Origin: Streptomyces sp. MMBL 11-1
Lineage (GTDB): Bacteria > Actinomycetota > Actinomycetes > Streptomycetales > Streptomycetaceae
Reading direction: 5' to 3'
Assembly (NCBI RefSeq): GCF_028622875.1
Contig: NZ_CP117709.1
Location: forward strand, 5,831,001-5,895,000
DNA: 64,000 nucleotides
Shown: piece after piece, positions 55,146 through 64,000 of the stretch
Position numbering within the stretch: the first letter of the stretch is position 1
Layout: every line of letters starts with the position of its first letter
Translations under genes and position numbers: made by a program
Notes under the pieces: model-generated
What the model saw: only the letters and a program-made list of their open reading frames with translations
What the model was told of the DNA's origin: nothing
Database searches by the model: none

Positions 55146-55949
55146 TCACGACGCCTGCCGGTACGCGTACACGTCCCTGGCGAAGAACTCCGCCAGCACC
55201 GGCGCGATCACCTGGGGCGCCACCTCGCGCATCTGGCCCGTCAGCGTGCGGTGCCGGCCGCGCGGCAGGGCATCGGCCAGGGTCCGGGTCGCCGCGCGCG
55301 CCGGGGCGCTGCTGAAGCCGCCGCAGATCACCAGCGTCCGGGCGGCGACGGCGGCGAACCGCTCGACCGGGACCGCCCCGTCGCCCAGCAGGGCGTCGTC
55401 GTACGCCAGCGTGTGCGCCATCGCCTCCAGCTCCGCCCACAGCGGGGTGCGCCGCATCCGGGCGGCCGTCTCCTCCGCGACGCCCGTCATCGACAGGAAC
55501 AGCTCCACCGCCCCGCCCCGGTCCCCGGCCGCCAGCAGCCGGTTCAGCCGGGCTGTGCAGCGGGCCTTGAACAGCAGCCCCGACGCGCCCGGTGTGTAGG
55601 GCGGCTCGTACACGGCGAGCAGCTCCACCGACAGCCCGGCGGCCACCGCCTCCAGGGCCAGCGCCCCGCCGGACGACATCCCGAAGACCGACGCGCCGGG
55701 TCCGGCCGCCCCGACGACGGCGGTCAGATCCTCGACCTCCCGTGCCACGGAACAGCGCCCGGTCTCACCGCTGGCGCCCCGGCCCCGGCGGTCGTAGGTG
55801 AGCACCGTGAAACGCGGCGCGAGCAGGGCGGCCAGCGGCGCGTCGGCCGCCGAGGTGCTCAGCGCCCCGCCGACGAGCACCAGAGGCGGGCCGTCGCCCT
55901 GGCGTCGGTAGGCGATCGGCGTGCCGTCGGCGGAGAGAATCCTGTCCAT
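55146..55949 (-). CDS. Alpha/beta hydrolase
   Basis: A 267-aa hydrolase without signal peptide. It has PPLVLVGGALSTSAAD (oxyanion turn), LTYDRRGRGASGETG, nucleophile Ser in SVFGMSSGGALALEAVA, and GRHRTLTGQMREVAP with the candidate catalytic His. Homologues are broad-specificity esterases or dienelactone-type hydrolases; substrate unknown. It starts 76 bp downstream of the broken DUF427 gene on the same strand, perhaps formerly one operon. Confidence 0.88.
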   Translation of the reverse strand: MDRILSADGTPIAYRRQGDGPPLVLVGGALSTSAADAPLAALLAPRFTVLTYDRRGRGASGETGRCSVAREVEDLTAVVGAAGPGASVFGMSSGGALALEAVAAGLSVELLAVYEPPYTPGASGLLFKARCTARLNRLLAAGDRGGAVELFLSMTGVAEETAARMRRTPLWAELEAMAHTLAYDDALLGDGAVPVERFAAVAARTLVICGGFSSAPARAATRTLADALPRGRHRTLTGQMREVAPQVIAPVLAEFFARDVYAYRQAS

Positions 55950-56286
55950 GGAAGAGGAGACCGGGGCGGTCCGGAAAACTCATCGTTCCGGCGGAAGGAA
56001 ATTTCGGGGAAGGTGAACCGGCGGTCAGCCGACCGGTGTTCCCGGTGCCGTTTCCGGGGAGGTTTCCGGTTCGGCCGGGTCGGCCGGCACCGTCTCCGTG
56101 GCGTAGAAGCAGAAGTGGTCCTTGATGGCGCCGACTTCGGGATTCGGGATTCGGGTCCGGGTAGGCCCAGACGAGATCGGCGGCCCCGGGCAGTGACCAG
56201 TAGGAGGCGTCCCCCTTGAACGGGCAGTGGGTGCCGGTGTCCGACGGGTCGAGCAGATCGGTGCGGACGTCCTCGGGCGGCAGGTA

Positions 56287-56460
56287 TTGACATGCTCCTC
56301 GGGCTGAAACCCGAGGATTCTGGCCGTCCCTACCTGTGGCTGTGCCGCTACGCGGTACGGCTGTGGGTGGGGGTTCCGTGGCTTCCTGCTTCTTCGTGCT
56401 GTGCCCGAACGGGTTCGGGTCTTACCGGCGCTCCGCAGGCTGGTACCGCCAGTCCGGCGG
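56287..56460 (-). ncRNA. Candidate omega/reRNA region at the tnpB 3' end
   Basis: In TnpB elements the guide RNA scaffold covers the tnpB 3' end and the right element end, and the guide is the next ~16-20 nt of flanking DNA. Here the scaffold would include the hairpin at 56297-56316 and the guide would begin TACCTGCCGCCCGAGG (from 56286 downward), inside DUF427. The 5' boundary given is approximate. Expression is not shown. Confidence 0.6.
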
Positions 56461-57577
56461 CCGTTTTCACGTTGACTGAGGCGTTGTGGTCGCGGTCGTG
56501 GACTGCCCCGCAGGCGGGGCAGGTCCATTCCCGTACGTGGAGGGGTTTGGGTCCGTCGCGGTGGCCGCAGGCGGAGCAGATCTGGCTGGTCGGCTCGAAC
56601 CTGCCGATCTTCACGAACACCCGCCCGTACCGTTGCGCCTTGTATTCGAGCATGCTCACGAACTGTGACCAGCCCGCGTCGTGGACACTCTTGGCCAGTC
56701 GGGTGCGTGCGAATCCCGATACCGCCAGGTCTTCCACCGCGATCGCTTGGTTCTCGCGAATCAGCTTCGTGGAGAGCTGGTGGTGGAACTCTTTGCGCGC
56801 GTCGGCGACCTTGGCGTGGGCGCGGGCGGCTTTCAGGCGGGCCTTCTCCCGGTTCTTCGAGCCTTTGTGTTTGCGGGACAGGTTGCGTTGGGCCTTCTTG
56901 AGCTTCTTCTCCGCGCGGCGCAGGAACCGGGGTGAGTCGATCTTCGTGCCGTCCGAGAGGACCGCGAAGTGGGTGAGTCCGAGGTCGATGCCGATCGCGC
57001 TGTCCGGGTCGGGGGTCTCCCAGCGGGCCTGGTCGGTGCCGGGGTCGGTGTCGATGACGAACGAGGCGAAGTACCGCCCCGCCGAGTCCAGGATCACCGT
57101 CACACTGGACGGCACGGCCGGCAGGGCCCGCGACCACTTGACCCTCACGTCGCCGATCTTCGGCAGGGACAGCCGCCCGCCCCCGGTGATCTTCCAGCGG
57201 GCGTTCGCGGTGAACCGGATCGACTGCCGGGCATCCTTACGCGACTTGAAACGCGGCGCACCCACCCGCTTCCCCCTGCGCTCTCCCTTCAACGAGGCGA
57301 AGAAGTTCTTGTACGCGGCCTCCACATCCCGCAAAGACTGTTGCAGCACCACCGAGGAGACCTCGCCCAGCCAGCAGCGCTCTACCGTGTGCCGGGCCTG
57401 GGTGATCAGCCGTTTCGACAGCTCGGCCGCGTTCGGGAACGGCAGGTCGGCGGTGCGGGCGTCCTCACGGGCGCGTACCGCGTCGTTGAACACCACCCGG
57501 GCGCACCCGAACGCCCTGGCCAACGCAGTGCGTTGACCGGGCTCCGGATACAGGCGGAAGGCGTACCGAAGCTGCAT
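56348..57577 (-). CDS. tnpB: TnpB RNA-guided endonuclease (IS605 OrfB)
   Basis: A 409-aa TnpB with an intact RuvC active site: D198 (IGIDLGLTHFAV), E282 (AIAVEDLAVSGF) and D363 (RDHNASVN). The zinc finger has C334, C337, C353 and C356 (ICSACGHRDG, WTCPACGA). The N-terminal MQLRYAFRLYPEPGQ is the standard start; ATG at 57577 chosen, as upstream codons are outside family length. TnpB nucleases use an omega RNA from the element's end to cut vacant target sites, aiding element retention. All key residues are present, so it is probably active. Confidence 0.95.
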   Translation of the reverse strand: MQLRYAFRLYPEPGQRTALARAFGCARVVFNDAVRAREDARTADLPFPNAAELSKRLITQARHTVERCWLGEVSSVVLQQSLRDVEAAYKNFFASLKGERRGKRVGAPRFKSRKDARQSIRFTANARWKITGGGRLSLPKIGDVRVKWSRALPAVPSSVTVILDSAGRYFASFVIDTDPGTDQARWETPDPDSAIGIDLGLTHFAVLSDGTKIDSPRFLRRAEKKLKKAQRNLSRKHKGSKNREKARLKAARAHAKVADARKEFHHQLSTKLIRENQAIAVEDLAVSGFARTRLAKSVHDAGWSQFVSMLEYKAQRYGRVFVKIGRFEPTSQICSACGHRDGPKPLHVREWTCPACGAVHDRDHNASVNVKTAAGLAVPACGAPVRPEPVRAQHEEAGSHGTPTHSRTA

Positions 57578-57991
57578 TCGGTGATCGTACGAACACACAC
57601 CACCCCCTGTCGCCGGGAACACCCGTTCCCCGCCTCACCCTCGTGGCCGCACCGTCCGGCTCCGCCGGAACGACACCGCGACCACGAGATTCGCCTCACC
57701 ACCGGGCCGAAGCCCGATGCACTGCGACTGAAACTCGGTAGCGGACCGGGCAGCCGGTCTCGCGGAGCACGAGCGGGCGGCGGCTCTCGGCCAGAAGCTG
57801 TCCGTCGTGCATCACCCGGACGTGCTCGGTCCCCGGCTCGACGGTGATGCGGTGTCCTCGCGTGGCGGTCATGCCGGTTCCAGCGGTGTACGCGCCCGTA
57901 AGCTTCCCCGCTCCTTCGCTGTGGCCGGAATTCTCCCCGGAACGAGGGAGCGGGACGGGGGAGTGTCCGAGGCGGGTCGTACGGTTGGCCC

Positions 57992-58531
57992 ATGAACATC
58001 TGCGTCTTCCTCTCCGCCGCCGACCTCGACGACCGCTACACCGTGCCCGCCCGCGAGTTCGCCGAGTTGCTCGGCAGGGGCGGACACACCCTCGTCTGGG
58101 GCGGATCGGAGAGCGGGCTGATGAAGGTCGTCGCGGACGGCGTGCAGGCGGCGGGCGGACGGCTCGTGGGCGTCTCGGTCGACTTCCTCGCGGCGAAGGC
58201 CCGGACGAACGCCGACGAGATGGTGATCGCCCGCGATCTCGCCGAGCGCAAGGCGCTCCTCCTGGCGAAGGCCGACGCCGTCGTGATCATGGTCGGTGGG
58301 ACCGGGACGCTCGACGAGGCCACCGAGATCCTGGAGCTGAAGAAGCACGGCAAGCACACCAAGCCGGTCGTCCTGCTGAACACGGCGGGCTTCTACGACG
58401 GGCTGCGCCAGCAGTTCCAGCGCATGGAGGACGAGGGATTCCTGCCTCTTCCCCTGACCGACCTGGTCTTCTTCGCCAAGGACGGCGTCGGCGCGCTCGC
58501 CTACCTGGAGGAGTCCGCCGGTCACCAGTGA
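57992..58531 (+). CDS. LOG-family-like protein
   Basis: A 179-aa Rossmann-fold protein related to LOG/TIGR00730 (cytokinin riboside 5'-monophosphate phosphoribohydrolase group). It has MNICVFLSAADLDDRYTVPAREFAELLGRGG (by position 1-31), LVWGGSESGLM and VGGTGTLDEATEIL; the usual PGG-x-GT-x-x-E starts with Val instead of Pro, but Gly-Gly, Thr and Glu are kept. Enzyme activity is likely but not certain. ATG at 57992. Confidence 0.8.
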   Translation: MNICVFLSAADLDDRYTVPAREFAELLGRGGHTLVWGGSESGLMKVVADGVQAAGGRLVGVSVDFLAAKARTNADEMVIARDLAERKALLLAKADAVVIMVGGTGTLDEATEILELKKHGKHTKPVVLLNTAGFYDGLRQQFQRMEDEGFLPLPLTDLVFFAKDGVGALAYLEESAGHQ

Positions 58532-58576
58532 GGAGCAGCGGCGAGGGGTCCACCGGTCACCGGTAAGGAGCAGCGG
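58513..58576 (+). repeat. 35-bp-period direct duplication across a stop codon
   Basis: A 29-base segment starting GTCCGCCGGTCACC (58513-58541) recurs at 58548-58576 with three substitutions. The first copy contains the LOG stop codon; the second lies in the 60-bp gap before the SDR gene and supplies AAGGAG near 58565, 21 bp before the SDR ATG. Confidence 0.9.
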
Positions 58577-58591
58577 TCCTAGGATCGCCCC

Positions 58592-59281
58592 ATGTCTACC
58601 CACCTCATCACCGGCGCCGGCTCCGGCATCGGGGCCGCTGTCGCCCGCCGTCTCCTGGAGCGCGGCGACGACCTCGTCCTGCTCGCCCGCGACGCCGGCC
58701 GCGCCAAGGAGCTCGCCGACCGCTACCCGGGCGCGCGGACCCTCGTCGGCGACCTCGGCAACCCCGACCGGCTGTCCTGGGCGTTCGGCCAGCAGCCCAT
58801 GCCCGAGCGGATCGACACCCTGCTGCACATCGCGGGCGTCGTCGAGCTCGGCGAAGTCGGCGAGCTCACCCCCAAGGCCTGGCACTTCCAGCTCAACGCC
58901 AACCTGGTCGCCCCCGCCGAGATCACCCGCCTCCTGCTCCCGCACCTCCGCGTCTCCCAGGGCCAGGTCCTGTTCGTGAACTCCGGAGCAGGGCTGGCCG
59001 CCCACGCCGGGTGGAGCGCCTACGCCGCGAGCAAGCACGGCCTCAAGGCGCTCGCCGACTCCCTGCGCCACGAGGAGCACGGCAACGGGGTGCGCGTCAC
59101 CACCGTCTACCCGGGCCGCACCGCCAGCCCCATGCAGGCCAAGGTGCACCAGCAGGAGGGCAAGGAGTACGACGCTGCCCGCTGGATCGACCCCGAGTCG
59201 GTGGCCACCACGATCCTGATGGCGATCGACCTGCCGCGCGACGCCGAGATCAACGACCTCACCGTCCGCCCCGGCCGCTGA
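58592..59281 (+). CDS. Short-chain dehydrogenase/reductase
   Basis: A 229-aa NAD(P)-dependent oxidoreductase. Cofactor motif TGAGSGIGAAVA at the start, HIAGVVELGEVGELTPKAW (NAG-like region), Ser in LFVNSGAGLA and catalytic YAASKHG with Tyr and Lys. Substrate cannot be told. It is 60 bp after the LOG gene and 45 bp before the MetE-like gene, in the same direction. Confidence 0.9.
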   Translation: MSTHLITGAGSGIGAAVARRLLERGDDLVLLARDAGRAKELADRYPGARTLVGDLGNPDRLSWAFGQQPMPERIDTLLHIAGVVELGEVGELTPKAWHFQLNANLVAPAEITRLLLPHLRVSQGQVLFVNSGAGLAAHAGWSAYAASKHGLKALADSLRHEEHGNGVRVTTVYPGRTASPMQAKVHQQEGKEYDAARWIDPESVATTILMAIDLPRDAEINDLTVRPGR

Positions 59282-59326
59282 CATCCCGGGGAGCAGGTTT
59301 CCCGCCCCGGACCGTAGGCTTCCCGC

Positions 59327-62619
<3,293 letters not shown>

Positions 62620-62967
62620 CCGCCCGCCGGGCCCCCGTTCGCCCACTGTTCTCCGGATCGAGACGCCTTCGAGACGCTGCCCCGGCATGGCACGGCCCGT
62701 ACGGGGAAGGAAACGGGGCAGAGGGGTGAAGAAGGGGCCGCCGTTCCCCGAATGGCCCTGCCGCACCACCCGTTCGGATCAATAGCAGATGGTGACGGGT
62801 CGTCGGTTCGCATTCGGGCAAGAGCTGTAGAGCGCTGCCCCTGGAAGCCTTTCGCGGCCTACTGTTGAGAGGTGCGCCCGCCGTGCACGGCCGCTCGACC
62901 GGCCGTGGTGCCACGGGAGCGGGCGCCACCGAGAGACATCGGCACCGCCGGCTGTGAGAGGGACGGA
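62620..62967. promoter_or_regulatory. Intergenic region between ligA and GGDEF gene
   Basis: 348 bp without a protein-like frame. It is locally less GC-rich at 62770-62830, where the promoter of the following gene may lie. No strong hairpin or repeat was found. Confidence 0.5.
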
Positions 62968-64000
62968 ATGAAACCGACCGAGAGCGCCGCCCCGGTGTCG
63001 CGGCTGCAAGGTTTCGTCGGCCTCACGCCCCCCGTGGGCGCCGTCGTCGTGGGCATCGCCGCGGTGTTGCTGGCGGTCGGGTCCTACCGGACCGTTCAGC
63101 AGGGACAGGCCCTCTTCCCGGACGGTGCGGTGGGCTGGTCCCTCGCGGTGCTCACCGGGATCATCGTTGGCCATCTGGTGGCGCTCGGCCGCGACCGGTG
63201 GTGGGGCGGCACCGGCTCGGGGGCCGCCCTCACCCTCGCCGTGCTGCTGCTGTTCGGCTGGCTGCCGGCCGTGCTGGTCAGCCTCGCCGTTGTGGTGCTC
63301 GTCGGGACCGCCCGCCGGCACCGCTGGTGGCAGGGGCTGCTGCACGGCGGGGTGGACATGCTGGGCATCGGCGCGGCGGCCCTCGTGCTGGCCGCGTTCG
63401 GCGAGGTGCCCACCGTCGAGGAGCCCTGGCGGCCACTCGACTGGGGCATCGCCGCCGTCCCGGAACTGCTCCTGACGGCATCGACGTATCTGCTCGTCAC
63501 CCGGGTCCTGCTGTGGTACTCCCAGGCCCCCCACAACGGCGGGCTGCCCACCATCGCCCGTACCGCGATGCTGCGGCAGGGGCTCGTCGCCGTCGCGCTC
63601 CTCGGGCTCGCCCCGCTGATCTGCGCCGTCGCGATGTCCATGCCCGTCCTGCTGCCGCTCTTCGCGGTACCGCTGATCGCCCTCGACTCCACGCTCTGGA
63701 TCGCCCGCGCCCGCGCCGAGGAGCAGCTGCGCGACCCGCTGACCGGGCTGCCCAACCGCCAGTGGCTGCTGGAGCGGACCTGGTCGGCGCTGGAGGACGC
63801 GGAGTCCATCGGCACCCGCTCCGCCCTGGTCCTCATCGACCTGGACCGCTTCCGCGCGGTCAACGACACCCTGGGGCACCTGGCCGGCGACCGGCTCCTG
63901 TTGCAGATAGCGGAGCGCCTGCGGCTCGCCCTGCCGCGCGGTGCGGAGGCGGCCCGGCTCGGCGGCGACGAGTTCGCCGTCCTGCTGCCGCACACCGACT
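62968..64000 (+). CDS. Membrane-bound GGDEF diguanylate cyclase, 3' end outside window
   Basis: 344 residues are visible before the window ends. ATG at 62968 follows GAGAGGGACGG. Residues 18-245 contain about six to eight hydrophobic helices (VGAVVVGIAAVLLAVGSY, LTLAVLLLFGWLPAVLVSLAVVVLV and others). Then comes a GGDEF domain: RDPLTGLPNRQWLLERT, LVLIDLDRFRAVNDTLGHLAGD and the active-site LGGDEFAVLLP. Synthesis of c-di-GMP is expected. Next to ligA, the S. coelicolor equivalent is, as I recall, RmdB, which also has an EAL phosphodiesterase domain; whether EAL follows cannot be seen here. Confidence 0.9.
   Translation, partial: MKPTESAAPVSRLQGFVGLTPPVGAVVVGIAAVLLAVGSYRTVQQGQALFPDGAVGWSLAVLTGIIVGHLVALGRDRWWGGTGSGAALTLAVLLLFGWLPAVLVSLAVVVLVGTARRHRWWQGLLHGGVDMLGIGAAALVLAAFGEVPTVEEPWRPLDWGIAAVPELLLTASTYLLVTRVLLWYSQAPHNGGLPTIARTAMLRQGLVAVALLGLAPLICAVAMSMPVLLPLFAVPLIALDSTLWIARARAEEQLRDPLTGLPNRQWLLERTWSALEDAESIGTRSALVLIDLDRFRAVNDTLGHLAGDRLLLQIAERLRLALPRGAEAARLGGDEFAVLLPHTD

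Larger units (their letters stand above)
56287..57737 (-). mobile_element. IS200/IS605-group element carrying only tnpB
   Basis: A 1451-bp element whose ends are fixed by the interrupted DUF427 gene. Left end (relative to tnpB) at 57737 has a subterminal hairpin CGGGC-CGAA-GCCCG (57703-57716); right end at 56287 has CCTCGGG-CTGAAA-CCCGAGG (56297-56316), both typical single-strand transposon recognition stems. There is no target duplication, as expected for this group. There is no tnpA, so transposition must depend on a transposase elsewhere. Confidence 0.92.
56025..57872 (-). pseudogene. DUF427 protein gene, split by an IS element and frameshifted
   Basis: Minus-strand halves 57738-57872 (MTATRGHRITVEPGTEHVRV to CPVRY) and 56025-56286 (YLPPEDVRTDLLDPSD onward) join exactly across the IS element to give VRYYLPPEDV with no lost or duplicated base. 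Further on, WAYPDPNPE should continue VGAIKDHF, but a tandem 7-bp duplication (GGGATTC unit, about 56139-56153) shifts the frame; removing one unit restores the reading to the natural end GTPVG. So there are two independent lesions. DUF427 proteins are small beta-fold proteins of unclear function. Confidence 0.9.

Noticed and set aside
56287..57737. Autonomous IS605 with tnpA
   Set aside because: Only tnpB lies between the two ends. No Y1 transposase frame is present inside the element.

Overview
The window is high-GC actinobacterial chromosome, almost certainly Streptomyces. Supporting signs are dense G/C-ending codons, many GTG starts, ATGA and GTGA stop/start overlaps, a cytoplasmic-type contractile injection system (CIS) locus of the Streptomyces kind, a gcvT glycine riboswitch, and a ligA gene followed by a membrane GGDEF gene. 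No rRNA, tRNA or CRISPR array was seen.

Layout. (1) 1-18587 is the right part of a phage-tail-like CIS cluster. On the minus strand lie sheath, tube, a small assembly protein, a 52-aa protein, a 1066-aa disordered QR-motif protein, a second tube, a LysM hub, a VgrG-type spike and the first codons of a PAAR tip. A single-pass membrane protein resembling CisA is also on the minus strand. Divergent to these, on the plus strand, are a LuxR/NarL-type regulator, a secreted beta-propeller protein, a DUF4255 tail-terminator-like protein and an AAA+ ATPase. (2) 18700-24361 holds a DUF389 membrane protein, a secreted alpha/beta hydrolase, a P1B-4 metal-efflux ATPase divergent from a CzrA-type ArsR sensor with a visible operator, and a small HhH protein. 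(3) 24454-34423 is a conflict (defence) island. It contains a coupled operon of 2-TM peptide, lipase-like hydrolase, caspase-VMAP protein, MoxR ATPase and SAV_2336/vWA-TIR protein. A divergent region with palindromic operators and a 168-bp MITE follows, then an HTH-GIY-YIG nuclease and a VapBC pair. VapBC sits between a duplicated fragment of the sdaA 3' end and sdaA itself. (4) 34676-42142 covers glycine/serine metabolism: a tandem glycine riboswitch, gcvT, gcvH, glyA and sdaA on the minus strand, then a P-loop protein and two SseB-like genes. (5) 42556-48460 is a complete dipeptide/oligopeptide ABC transporter. (6) 48490-64000 is mostly housekeeping: TRIC-like channel, thioesterase, TetR, cysteine desulfurase, amidase, mnmA, LOG protein, SDR, MetE-like, ligA and a truncated GGDEF gene. 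It is interrupted by a TnpB-only IS200/IS605-type element that splits a DUF427 gene.

How the genes work together. The CIS genes would build a contractile particle whose sheath contraction has been linked in Streptomyces to regulated cell death. The membrane protein is the likely link to the envelope, and the ATPase and DUF4255 proteins serve assembly or tube termination. About 6 kb away, the caspase-VMAP-MoxR-TIR operon has the parts list of the vWA-MoxR-associated ternary conflict systems, so two probable self-killing machines are neighbours. The glycine operon can convert glycine to serine and then pyruvate under glycine control. Cysteine desulfurase and MnmA together supply tRNA 2-thiouridine. 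The most distinctive readable signals are the precisely reconstructible TnpB insertion (with an additional 7-bp frameshift) in DUF427, the 21-bp-phased TGGGACGTCCCA operators before the conflict operon, the ten [VL]QR motifs in the CIS disordered protein, and the sdaA-end duplication around VapBC.
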